64,000 nucleotides of DNA from JBDIAG01 sp963835085. Lineage in GTDB: Bacteria; Actinomycetota; Actinomycetes; Actinomycetales; CAWJMD01. The first letter of the stretch is position 1; each line of letters opens with the position of its first letter. A model generated the notes under the pieces. That model ran no database searches and was not told the DNA's origin. It saw nothing but the letters and a program-made list of their open reading frames with translations. The stretch is taken from contig CAWIED010000001.1 of assembly GCA_963835085.1 (NCBI GenBank), positions 3,286,001 to 3,350,000 of the forward strand, read 5' to 3'. The translations under genes were made by a program, and so were the position numbers. Below, one piece after another: positions 43,652-51,809 of the stretch.

Positions 43652-45145
43652 ATGCTGGACTCGGCTCTTCTCCCGGGAGTAGCGTCTGCGCTCGTGGCGG
43701 AGCAGGAGAGGTCCCCCGAAGCGCGACGAAACGCTGGCCGTCAGGGCCCCTCGTCCGGCTCGTCTCCGCAGCGCCGGCAGAGCATTGCGATCGGTAAGCA
43801 GGCCAGGCTGCAGGCTCCGCTGACGCTCCAGCGAGCGTTCGCTCCGGACTCCTCACGCGATCCGGTCGGGCTCCTGATTGGCCAGGACGCCGCACGCATT
43901 CCTGAGTTGGTTCCGGTTCGGCATGGCCGCATGCTGGCCTCCCCCTTCGCCTTCTTCCGCGGTGCGGCGTTGCCGATGGCGGCAGATCTCGCCGGAACGG
44001 CGTCGTCAGGGCTGCGCGTGCAATTGTGCGGAGACGCGCATCTGTCGAATTTCGGGGCGTTCGGCTCGCCTGAGCGCAGGCTCGTGTTCGACATCAACGA
44101 TTTCGACGAGACCTTGCCGGGTCCGTTCGAGTGGGATGTCAAGCGGCTGGTGGCGAGTGTGGTCGTGGCCGCCCGCGGAAACGGCTTCTCGGCGAAGAAG
44201 ACGCGCAAGGTTGCGCTCGCCACGGTGTTTGCCTACCGCTCGGCGATGGCGGACTTCGCGGGAATGCCGGCCCTGCAGGTGTGGTACGCGAGCTTCGACG
44301 TCGAGCAGGAGCTGGCGCGGTTTCGGCAGAGCATGCCCAAGAAGGCGGTGCAGGCTACTGCTGCCCAGATCGCCAAGGCTCGAACCCGTGATGGCCGGCA
44401 GGCCCTGGCCAAGCTGACGACGGTGGTGGACGGGCAACGTCGGATCGTGAGCAACCCGCCTCTCGTCGTGCCCATCGAGGAACTGGCCGAAACCCTGGAC
44501 ATCGACGACGTCTACCGATTCATCGGCAGCCTGGTGACGCGGTACGCCCAGAAGCTGCCGCCGGATCGGCGTCCTCTGCTGGAGCGGTTCACGCTGGCCC
44601 AGGTAGCCCGCAAGGTGGTCGGCGTGGGTAGCGTCGGCACCCAGTCGTGGGTCTTGCTGTTGCAGCCCGACGACGGACTCGACCCGCTACTCCTGCAGGC
44701 CAAGCAGGCCACCCGCTCGGTACTGGCCGCCTACGCCGGCGAGAGCGAATACGACAACGGCGGCGAGCGAGTGGTAAATGGGCAGCGGTTGATGCAATCG
44801 GTCAGCGACATCTTTCTGGGCTGGGAGCGAACCGACACCCCGGGGGCATCGGCGACCGATTACTACATCCGGCAATTGCGTGACTGGAAGTACTCCGTGC
44901 CGGTCGAACGGTTGAACGTGGCGGCCATGTCGAACTACGGCAGGATGTGCGGCTGGATCCTCGCCCGAGCCCACGCGCGCAGCGGAGACCGGATCGCCAT
45001 CGCCGCCTATCTGGGCGGCTCAGACACGTTCGATCAGGCGATTGCCGACTTCGCCGAGACGTACGCCGATCAGACCGAACGAGACTATGCAAGCTTCAGC
45101 GCGGCCGCCGCAGAAGGCCGTATCCAGGTACAGCTCGACGTGTGA
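43652..45145 (+). CDS. DUF2252 protein
   Basis: The protein has about 497 residues. It carries the DUF2252 pattern: FFRGAALPMAADL, VQLCGDAHLSNFGAFGSPERRLVFDINDFDET and EWDVKRLVASV. This resembles aminoglycoside-phosphotransferase/protein-kinase folds, with HLSNFG as catalytic loop and DINDFD as metal loop. Its substrate is not known. The start could be ATG 43652 or GTG 43694. The frame is open back to 43421 but that part opposes purM. It is divergent from purM and precedes the HhH-GPD gene by 93 bp. Confidence 0.88.
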   Translation: MLDSALLPGVASALVAEQERSPEARRNAGRQGPSSGSSPQRRQSIAIGKQARLQAPLTLQRAFAPDSSRDPVGLLIGQDAARIPELVPVRHGRMLASPFAFFRGAALPMAADLAGTASSGLRVQLCGDAHLSNFGAFGSPERRLVFDINDFDETLPGPFEWDVKRLVASVVVAARGNGFSAKKTRKVALATVFAYRSAMADFAGMPALQVWYASFDVEQELARFRQSMPKKAVQATAAQIAKARTRDGRQALAKLTTVVDGQRRIVSNPPLVVPIEELAETLDIDDVYRFIGSLVTRYAQKLPPDRRPLLERFTLAQVARKVVGVGSVGTQSWVLLLQPDDGLDPLLLQAKQATRSVLAAYAGESEYDNGGERVVNGQRLMQSVSDIFLGWERTDTPGASATDYYIRQLRDWKYSVPVERLNVAAMSNYGRMCGWILARAHARSGDRIAIAAYLGGSDTFDQAIADFAETYADQTERDYASFSAAAAEGRIQVQLDV

Positions 45146-45238
45146 ACGCTGGCCTGCTCACCGAGCCGCACCCGCGGACCACAAGCGCCCGGCGACGACC
45201 TTCCTCGCCCGGCCGACCCGTCAACCTAGGAGCTGAGT

Positions 45239-45808
45239 GTGCTTCACCTTGCCACGACGGATAGGGCCAACCTATTCCTGGCCACGGACCCGTTGGGACT
45301 GCTCATCGGCATGCTTCTCGATCAGCAGGTGCCCATGGAGAAGGCCTTCACCTCGCCCTGCCTGCTGGCTGAGCGGCTGGGAGTCGAGCGGCTGGATGCG
45401 GCCCAGATCGCCGATTATGACCCGGAGCAGTTCGAGGCGATCTTCCGACAGGTTCCGGCGCTGCATCGGTTTCCCGCGGCAATGGCCAGGCGCGTTCAAG
45501 ATCTGGCTCGCGTCCTCGTCGAGCGCTTCGACGGCAGGCCTGACTCGGTGTGGGAAGGCGCGGCCACCGGAGACGATCTCGTTCGGCGGCTACGTGCGCT
45601 GCCCGGCTTCGGCGAACAGAAGGCCAAGATCTTCGCGGCCCTGCTCGGCAAGCAGTTCGACGTCCGGCCCGACGGCTGGCAGGCGGCAGCCGGGCCCTAC
45701 GGCGAACAAGGCTCCTTCCGTTCGGTCGCAGACGTGACAGACGCGACGTCGCTTCAGAAGGTGCGCTCCTTCAAGAAGGAGCAGAAGGCACGAGCTCGGG
45801 GGGTTTGA
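45239..45808 (+). CDS. HhH-GPD-type base-excision repair-like protein
   Basis: The protein has 189 residues starting at GTG 45239 with AGGAG 6 bp upstream. The segment ALPGFGEQKAKIFAALL is the helix-hairpin-helix, and LIGMLLDQQVPMEKAF is the usual N-terminal glycosylase helix. Such actinobacterial proteins are annotated as HhH-GPD family but lack an identified catalytic activity. A DNA repair role is assumed. It is probably cotranscribed with DUF2252. Confidence 0.85.
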   Translation: MLHLATTDRANLFLATDPLGLLIGMLLDQQVPMEKAFTSPCLLAERLGVERLDAAQIADYDPEQFEAIFRQVPALHRFPAAMARRVQDLARVLVERFDGRPDSVWEGAATGDDLVRRLRALPGFGEQKAKIFAALLGKQFDVRPDGWQAAAGPYGEQGSFRSVADVTDATSLQKVRSFKKEQKARARGV

Positions 45809-45842
45809 TCAGTCGGGTTCGTGACGTAACCCCCCAAGAGAG

Positions 45843-46796
45843 CTATCCCGCGGGCCAGCGGAAGAGGTCGCGGTGGCCGACCGACTCGCGCTGTTGTTGC
45901 AGGTCCTGGGCGTGCTGATCGAGCGCGATGTCCTCGTCCGTCTCCGGCACCCACGGCTGGGCCGCCGTCACCCGCCCCTCATCGTCCAGGCTGTCGAGAA
46001 CGATCAGACAGTGCGTTGTGAGCCGCAGATCCATCGTCTTCGTGCTGCCCGAGCGCACGTGCACCGACACGTGCATCTTCGGCCCGGAGGTGTGCAGCAG
46101 CCGAGCCTCCACCTCGACCAGGTCGCCGATGAACATCGGCTGGTAGAAGCGGACGCCGCCGGCATAGGCGCAGATGGCATTGCCCCCCGTCCAGCCCGCG
46201 GCGCAGGCCTCGGCGGCCTCGTCGATCCAACCCATCACGGTGCCGCCGTGCACCTTGCCACCCCAGTTGACGTCCGTCGGCCGGGCGAGGAAACGCAATG
46301 TCAGCTTGGGTGCCTGGCCCGCGTCGGTGTAGACGGCCTCAGCCATCTTGGCGTCGATCGCCCTGCGCGAGCCGGCCAGGGAGTCGGCGTCAGCCCAGAG
46401 CTTGCGGTCCTCGTCCGTCTCCGGCTCGAAGACCGGCACCTGCACCGACCGGCCGTTGCCGTCGGTCCCGACGAAGACCATCGCGCAGCTCGCGACCTCC
46501 CAGCGGTTGCCGGAGCGCGGGTCGCTACCGGTCACCTCAGCCAGAATCGTCATCGACGATCGGCCGGTACGCACCACCCGAGCCCGGACCTCGACCATGT
46601 CACCTGCGGCAAGCGTGTTGGCGAAGTGCACGTTGCCGACGTACGCCGTGACGCAGTAGGCGCCGCTCCAGGCGACCGCGACCGCATAGCCGGCCTTGTC
46701 GATCCACTCCAGGACCAGACCGCCCGGCACCTTTCCGTGCACGTTGACGTCGAAGGGGGCAGCCAGGAACCTGAGGGTGATGTCGCGCTCTCGCAT
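45843..46796 (-). CDS. Acyl-CoA thioesterase with two hotdog domains
   Basis: The protein has 317 residues. Two parallel repeats are visible: ITLRFLAAPFDVNVHGKVPGGLVLEWIDKAGYA and LTLRFLARPTDVNWGGKVHGGTVMGWIDEAAEA. These are the acyl-CoA hydrolase (ACOT7-like) hotdog motif, with the catalytic Asp of WIDEA. Each domain is followed by QPWVPET- or PVFEPET-like tails, so the gene arose by tandem duplication. The ATG at 46796 has GGAGG upstream; the open frame to 46871 is less likely. Confidence 0.88.
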   Translation of the reverse strand: MRERDITLRFLAAPFDVNVHGKVPGGLVLEWIDKAGYAVAVAWSGAYCVTAYVGNVHFANTLAAGDMVEVRARVVRTGRSSMTILAEVTGSDPRSGNRWEVASCAMVFVGTDGNGRSVQVPVFEPETDEDRKLWADADSLAGSRRAIDAKMAEAVYTDAGQAPKLTLRFLARPTDVNWGGKVHGGTVMGWIDEAAEACAAGWTGGNAICAYAGGVRFYQPMFIGDLVEVEARLLHTSGPKMHVSVHVRSGSTKTMDLRLTTHCLIVLDSLDDEGRVTAAQPWVPETDEDIALDQHAQDLQQQRESVGHRDLFRWPAG

Positions 46797-47056
46797 TGCC
46801 CCACCCTCCCGTCCTGCAGGGCCCACGTCACGTTCGGTCGGCGTGTTTCTCACAGGACGGACCACGGGCATCCCTCAATCATCGAGATCTATCCCACGCG
46901 GATGGGTGTCTGCGTGGAGGGTGCCAGAGCTGGACCCCGTTGGTCGTCTACCTGTGACGTTATTCGCTGAGATGTTACCGAGGTGGCACCCATAGGCGAA
47001 GAACATGACAGGGGACACACGATCGCGCTCATGTGCTGTTCGGATCGGTGTTTGGA

Positions 47057-47146
47057 TGTCCGGAATCCGGCTCGCTTGATGCCGCGACCTGCGGTCTTGT
47101 GCTCAGCCGACCTTCCCCGGCCAGCACTGGCGCCGGATTCCGGACA
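47057..47146. repeat. Long-stem element B (90 nt, 15-bp perfect terminal inverted repeat)
   Basis: Arms 47057-47071 and 47132-47146 are perfectly complementary over 15 bp, again with outer ends TGTCC and GGACA. The interior shares GTGCTCAGCCGACCT (47099-47113) with element A. Read on the minus strand, the core starts at nucleotide 34 of 90 (33 of 89 in A) and exactly 42 nt follow it in both. The core-flanking mini-stem is GGTC/GACC here and GGTC/GATC in A. Confidence 0.85.
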
Positions 47147-47324
47147 CCGCCCGGGCCTGACCCCGAACGAGTCCTAACTCCCATGACGTTCGGTTAGTCG
47201 TCTGGTGTGGGTGTCAAGATCTGTCCAGCTAGTCCAGCGGCAGACGGGGCCGCCCGCCGAGGGTGCCTGGCAGGTCAGCGACAGATGACTAGCACAGCGA
47301 CGCGCAGGTAGCCCAAGGGCGGGG

Positions 47325-47422
47325 GGCGGAGCCGGGCGACAGGCGGACGGAGCCGGGGCGACAGGCGGATAGAGCCGGGCAATGACGGAACCCGGGCGAT
47401 GGGCGGATAGAGCCGGGCGATG
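47325..47422. repeat. Degenerate array of 16-22 bp units
   Basis: Five units of the type GGCGGATAGAGCCGGGCGATG lie head to tail (starting at 47325, 47342, 47364, 47386 and 47402), with lengths of 17, 22, 22, 16 and 21 bp. They are G-rich and non-coding. Confidence 0.7.
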
Positions 47423-47490
47423 GGAAGCCGCAGTCTGCCCGGGTCTTCCGCAAAGGGAGGTTTCGACAGTCGCAAGGCAGGGGCTTTCCT

Positions 47491-47533
47491 GCGCTATGGC
47501 GATGCCCCGCCGGGCGGGGCATCGCCATAGCGC
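47491..47533. repeat. REP-like palindrome, copy 2
   Basis: Arms 47491-47508 and 47516-47533 are perfectly complementary over 18 bp (the stem can be extended by two more G-C pairs), with loop GCCGGGC. The arm is GCGCTATGGCGATGCCCC. It matches copy 1 at 35634-35674 except at three positions in the arms, and both are preceded by a GGGGnTTT sequence. Confidence 0.85.
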
Positions 47534-47601
47534 CAGAAACCGCCCCCTTCACAGCCCTCCAGAAGCCGGACTCGACCCCTCACGATCCGGGGGGCGCTGG
47601 T

Positions 47602-47929
47602 GGTGCCATCCGCGGTGACGTCGCCGCGGGTGGCACCAGGTTGAGCGCCGGGTCTGGGGTTGGAGTCGTTGAGTGGTGCCGTCCGCGGTGTATCCGCCGC
47701 GGGTGGCACCCAGTTGAGCGCCGGAACTCGGGTTGGGATCGTTGAGTGGTGCCGTCCGCGGTGTATCCGCCGCGGGTGGCACCCAGTTGAGCGCCGGGGC
47801 TCGGGTTGGAGCCGTTGAGTGGTGCCGACCGCGGTGCATCCGCCGCGGGTGGCACCCAGTTGAGCACCGGAACTCGGGTTGGGGACGTTGAATGGTGCCG
47901 ACCGCGGTGTATCCGCCGCAGTGGGCACC
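47602..47929. repeat. 73-bp tandem array of hairpins
   Basis: Units begin at 47602, 47675, 47748, 47821 and 47894, all exactly 73 bp apart; the last is partial. Each has a 36-bp hairpin (left arm GGTGCCGTCCGCGG, 8-nt loop, right arm CCGCGGGTGGCACC, paired throughout if G-T is allowed) and a 37-bp linker starting CAGTTGAGC. Linkers are similar to each other, not unique. In unit 1 the two central pairs change to A-T and T-G, so pairing is kept. Confidence 0.92.
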
Positions 47930-48202
47930 GGGTCTGGCGTCTTGTGTGGAAGATCGCATCGGAAGTCCGGAAAGACTGTGATTCAAGGGTTGCGCCTTCC
48001 TCGCCAGAGGCAACCCCGAAAGCCGGGTCGACCCCACCCCCGAATCTTAACCGAACGGCATTGGTCCTAACTCGCACCGCCGTCATCTAGCACAACGGCT
48101 GCACAAACCAACCCCATCCGCCCGCTCACTCAGCACGCACAGGCCTTGGAATAGCTGATCTCAAAGCCCTGATTGAGTGCCCAGATTCCGTCCCTGCCCT
48201 CT

Positions 48203-48244
48203 CGCTCACGAATCCCGGCTCTGGTGAGCCGGGATTCGTGAGCG
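48203..48244. terminator. Strong terminator downstream of the GH65 gene
   Basis: Arms 48203-48220 and 48227-48244 are perfectly complementary over 18 bp with loop CTGGTG, 22 bp beyond the GH65 stop codon (minus strand). Long enough to act in either direction. Confidence 0.8.
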
Positions 48245-48266
48245 ACTGGGGCGCTGGGGACCTACC

Positions 48267-50633
48267 TCACGCCGGAACGGGCTCCCACGCGACGGTGGTC
48301 GTGCTGCCGACCTCCAGGGTCACCTCTTTGTCCTGGACGAGGACGTCGAGGGTCGCGTCGGGTGCCCCGTGCAGCTGCAGGGACAGTTCGCCGTGCCCGA
48401 CAGTGACCTGAAGCCGGCAACCCCGCCAGGCGATCCGGAAGTGGACGCCATCCCATTCCGGCGGGATCCACGGCGCGAAGGTCAGCTGGCCGTGATGGAC
48501 CCGCAGACCGCCGAACCCGTTCGCGAGAACGGCCCAGGTGCCGGCCGCCGAGGCGATATGCATTCCCTCGCAGGTGTTCCCCTGGTTGTCGGTCAGGTCG
48601 ACCAGCGCTGAGCGGCCGAAGTACTGCACCGCCCGAGTGGTATCACCCACTTCGATGCCCATGATGGCGTGGACGGCCGGGCTCAAGGAACTCTTGTGCA
48701 GCGTACGAGACTCGTAGTACTCGAAGTTCGTCCGCTTGCATTCCGGGGTGAAATCGTCCGGGAACATCAGCATGAGCTGCAGGACGTCCGGTTGTTTGAG
48801 CAGTTGGGTCGTCTCACAGTTGAAGTGGTTGTATCCCTTCGGATAGCGCGGCATGTTGTTCTCGTCCCACTCCGTGACCAGCACGTGATCGCGCTCGAAG
48901 AACCCGGCGAACTGCTCGATCACGTCCTCACCGAACGGGGCGCATCCCACGATCCCATCCGCCACCCGGCGCCAGTTCGCCACTTCGTCATCGCTCACCG
49001 AAAGCTGCGACTGCACGTGCGCGAGGTCTTCGGGTACGTCCTTGGCCATCTGGTCGTAGACATCGGCGGCATAGCGCAGATGCCACTGGACGAGCCGGTT
49101 GGTGAACGCGTTGTCGTCGACGTGGGAGTGGAACTCGTCAGGCCCCATTACCTGGCGCAGATGCCAGCTGCCGTCGTCCTGCTGCTGCGCGAAGCTCACC
49201 CAGAAACGACTGGTCTCGAACAGCACCTCCGCCCCCAACGCGTAGAGGAACTCGACGTCGCCCGTGGCCTCGACATAGCGGTGAATGCCGTAGGCCACAT
49301 CGGCGGAGACGTGCACCTCCTCATCCCTGGTCCAGAAGCGGTTCGCGCCGTCAGGGGTGAAGCGTGGGCACTCCTCGTCACCGGTGGCTGCCGACTCCCA
49401 GGCATACCGGGCGCCCTTGGTGCCGTTCTCGGCCGAGTTGCGTCGGGCGCCGTCGAGCGTGTGATGCCGGTAGCTGAGTAATGCCTGGGCCGTACGTGGC
49501 TGGGTGAGAATGAAGAACGGCAGCATCATGACCTCGGTGTCCCAGAACACGTGGCCTCGATAACCCTCGCCGGACAGCGACTTTGCTCCGATGTTGACGG
49601 TCGGATCGTCTGGGTTGGCGGTGATCAACAGGTGGTAGATGCTGAAACGCACGGCCTGGGTGAACTGTTCGCTGCCCAACACCTCGGCGTCGCAGGCGGC
49701 CCAGAGCTCGGCCCACGCCTCGGCGCTGCGGGCCAGGATCGCCTCGACACCCGCACCGGACGCCGCGCGTGCGGTCGCGGTGGCCCACTCGAGCACATCG
49801 TCCGACGGCTCGACGTCCACATCGCGCGACGTGCACACGGCCACCACCTTGTCGAGCCGGACGGTGTCACCGGCGGCGACGTCGTTCCAGGTGTGCTGAG
49901 TCACCCGATCCGCACGCCGGTTCACTTCCACCCCGGACGGTGGCGGGCTGACCTGCGCCGCCGCGGCGAACGCCATGGTGATCCCGGTGCCGATCGTGCG
50001 GGTGACCAGTTGCAGCACAGCGTCGTCGCTCACCGCGGTGCCCTGCGGCTCGAGATGGCGACTGCGTGCCCACTTCGCCCAGCGTTCCTCGGGAGTGAAC
50101 GTGCGATCCGCCGGATAGACCGGAAGCGCTTCGAGATTGCTTCGGGCGCCATCTATTCCGGTGGAGATCATGACCCGGCCCGAATGGTTCACGGGCGTGA
50201 CCTCGAGCCGGAGCACACACACGTCGCGCTGTGCCATGGACGCCGTCCGCACGCTTTCGATCCGGGTCTGCCGGCCCTCGGCGTCCTCGAACGTCGTCGA
50301 TCGCCACAGCACGCCCGAGGACATGTCGAGCGCCCGTTCGTGTTCGACCACCTGGCAACTGTCCACATCGAGTCGACAGCCCTCGACGTACACCGCCGTG
50401 TCCACCCAGTCCGGCGCATTGACCAGGTCGATGACGATCGCGTCGTGATCGTCGTAGACACCCGACACGAAGACGCCCGACAGTGCGCCGCTGTGTCCCT
50501 CTTCGAGTGCGCCGCGTGTTCCCAGCCGGCCGTTACCGACGGTGAACAGGGTCTCGTAGACGTTGGCCCGTGCGAGGTCGAACCCCGACTGGCGAACGAG
50601 GAACTCTTCCGGTCCCAAGATGTTCTCGAGCAT
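48267..50633 (-). CDS. Glycoside hydrolase family 65 phosphorylase
   Basis: The protein has 788 residues, the size of maltose/kojibiose/nigerose phosphorylases. The general acid glutamate is in VMGPDEFHSHVDDNAF, the phosphate-binding HKSSLSP motif is present, and the (alpha/alpha)6 barrel has GHVFWDTEVMMLPFF and KGARYAWESAATGDE. It would cleave an alpha-glucosidic disaccharide with phosphate to beta-glucose 1-phosphate and an acceptor. The acceptor cannot be deduced. It starts 4 bp after the PfkB gene in an operon with a transporter and ROK regulator upstream. There is no beta-phosphoglucomutase in the window. Confidence 0.9.
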   Translation of the reverse strand: MLENILGPEEFLVRQSGFDLARANVYETLFTVGNGRLGTRGALEEGHSGALSGVFVSGVYDDHDAIVIDLVNAPDWVDTAVYVEGCRLDVDSCQVVEHERALDMSSGVLWRSTTFEDAEGRQTRIESVRTASMAQRDVCVLRLEVTPVNHSGRVMISTGIDGARSNLEALPVYPADRTFTPEERWAKWARSRHLEPQGTAVSDDAVLQLVTRTIGTGITMAFAAAAQVSPPPSGVEVNRRADRVTQHTWNDVAAGDTVRLDKVVAVCTSRDVDVEPSDDVLEWATATARAASGAGVEAILARSAEAWAELWAACDAEVLGSEQFTQAVRFSIYHLLITANPDDPTVNIGAKSLSGEGYRGHVFWDTEVMMLPFFILTQPRTAQALLSYRHHTLDGARRNSAENGTKGARYAWESAATGDEECPRFTPDGANRFWTRDEEVHVSADVAYGIHRYVEATGDVEFLYALGAEVLFETSRFWVSFAQQQDDGSWHLRQVMGPDEFHSHVDDNAFTNRLVQWHLRYAADVYDQMAKDVPEDLAHVQSQLSVSDDEVANWRRVADGIVGCAPFGEDVIEQFAGFFERDHVLVTEWDENNMPRYPKGYNHFNCETTQLLKQPDVLQLMLMFPDDFTPECKRTNFEYYESRTLHKSSLSPAVHAIMGIEVGDTTRAVQYFGRSALVDLTDNQGNTCEGMHIASAAGTWAVLANGFGGLRVHHGQLTFAPWIPPEWDGVHFRIAWRGCRLQVTVGHGELSLQLHGAPDATLDVLVQDKEVTLEVGSTTTVAWEPVPA

Positions 50634-50637
50634 GGCG

Positions 50638-51684
50638 TCAGTCGACCGCGACCGTGAGGTCGGAGTCGGCGGCGTCGGCCGGTTCGGTGGCGTACACCAA
50701 CTCGATCTGCTTCAGGGTCTGCTCCAGCGGCAGGTAGCCGTCCAGCACGGTCGCCGATGCACGCTGAGCTCCCATGGCATTGCCGAACCGACAGGCCGTG
50801 ATGATGTCGCCGTCCAGCAGGTATCCGAACGCCATACCGGCCGCGAAGGAATCACCGCAGCCTGTCGTGTCGATGACCTTCTCGATCGGCACCCGGGGCA
50901 CGGTGTTCTCCACCAGTCCCCCGTCCTCATCGAGGGTGTAGGCGACACAACCGCTCTCGTCCAGCGTCACGCAGACAGCCTTGACTCCGCGGGCCAGCGC
51001 ATGCGCCGCGAAGGCCGGCAGCTGATCGATCGGGATCGGGTCTCCCGGCTGACGATCGGGATCGGCCGACGGTGAGAACCAACTGCAGCCGGCCTCTTCG
51101 AGGTTCATCTTGAGGATGTCGATGCTCGGCAACCAGGAATCCAGGTCGATCCACAACCGGTGCTCACGCTTGCCCGCCCGTACCAACGTGCTGGTGGGTC
51201 CGTGGCCATCGAGCAAGATCACGCCCGAGCTGTTCGCCCTGATGTACTCCAGGGTGGACTGACTCACCTCGTAGTCGGTGATCGGTACGCAGACGAATGC
51301 GTCCGAGTCGAGAACGAATTCCACGTCGGCCGGCGTGATCGGGGCCATGAAGCCCTTCTGCCGCTCGATTCGGTTGTTCTGATCCACGTAGCGAAGCTCC
51401 ACGATGTCACCCCGGTCGCCGACCGCACGAATTCCCGTGACGTCAACGTTCGAATAACCGGCGAAGAGCTCCTTGACCGCTTTCTCATCCCGCTCCGCCA
51501 CATTCACCACCGGAAGCACGACCCCGTCGTCACCGAGCAATGCAGAAAGGGCGATAGTGGTATACAGCACGCAGCCGTACTTCTCCAGCACCTCACTTCG
51601 ATACGTCACGATGCGGTCACGTGGAATGGGGCCGAGAACTGCCACGCGGCGAACGGTTTTGTGCCCAGTCGCGGGAATCGACAT
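50638..51684 (-). CDS. PfkB-family carbohydrate kinase
   Basis: The protein has 348 residues. The C-terminal PfkB signature DTTGCGDSFAAGMAFGYLL includes the catalytic aspartate. The N-terminus VAVLGPIPRDRIVTYRSEVLEKYGCVLYTTIALSALLG is like ribokinase-type sugar kinases but with an unusual YGC insert. It probably phosphorylates the acceptor sugar freed by the GH65 enzyme. The ATG at 51684 has AGGAGG 7 bp upstream. A repeated 11-mer lies just ahead. Confidence 0.88.
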   Translation of the reverse strand: MSIPATGHKTVRRVAVLGPIPRDRIVTYRSEVLEKYGCVLYTTIALSALLGDDGVVLPVVNVAERDEKAVKELFAGYSNVDVTGIRAVGDRGDIVELRYVDQNNRIERQKGFMAPITPADVEFVLDSDAFVCVPITDYEVSQSTLEYIRANSSGVILLDGHGPTSTLVRAGKREHRLWIDLDSWLPSIDILKMNLEEAGCSWFSPSADPDRQPGDPIPIDQLPAFAAHALARGVKAVCVTLDESGCVAYTLDEDGGLVENTVPRVPIEKVIDTTGCGDSFAAGMAFGYLLDGDIITACRFGNAMGAQRASATVLDGYLPLEQTLKQIELVYATEPADAADSDLTVAVD

Positions 51685-51696
51685 AGGGTGAACCTC

Positions 51697-51728
51697 CTTG
51701 TTCATCACAATTGTCTACTTGTTCATCA
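51697..51728. promoter_or_regulatory. Direct repeat upstream of the PfkB gene
   Basis: CTTGTTCATCA occurs at 51697-51707 and 51718-51728, 21 bp apart. The nearer copy overlaps the ribosome binding site of the kinase gene. Spacing of two helical turns would let one protein dimer or two dimers bind one face of the DNA. It may be a ROK operator or a tandem duplication. Confidence 0.4.
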
Positions 51729-51809
51729 GAGATCTTCTCAAGCATGGATCGACATCGGGCAGAGGCTGGTCGGCCGACCGCACAGCAGTCGGGCTACGTC
51801 CGTAGGTGA

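Larger units (their letters stand above)
46797..48266. other. 1.47-kb gene-free interval packed with structured repeats
   Basis: No gene is supported between the thioesterase start and the GH65 stop. The interval holds, in order: element B (47057-47146), a 16-22 bp unit array (47325-47422), a REP-like palindrome (47491-47533), a 73-bp hairpin array (47602-47929) and a terminator (48203-48244). Reading frames there come from the repeats themselves and have no sensible composition. Confidence 0.75.

Noticed and set aside
47602..47929. 73-bp array as a CRISPR
   Set aside because: The linkers resemble each other, so they are not spacers; no cas genes are nearby. It is a plain tandem repeat.
47494..48086. 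Minus-strand reading frames in 47.5-48.1 kb
   Set aside because: They repeat the same 24-residue peptide from the 73-bp array and have no start or domain support.
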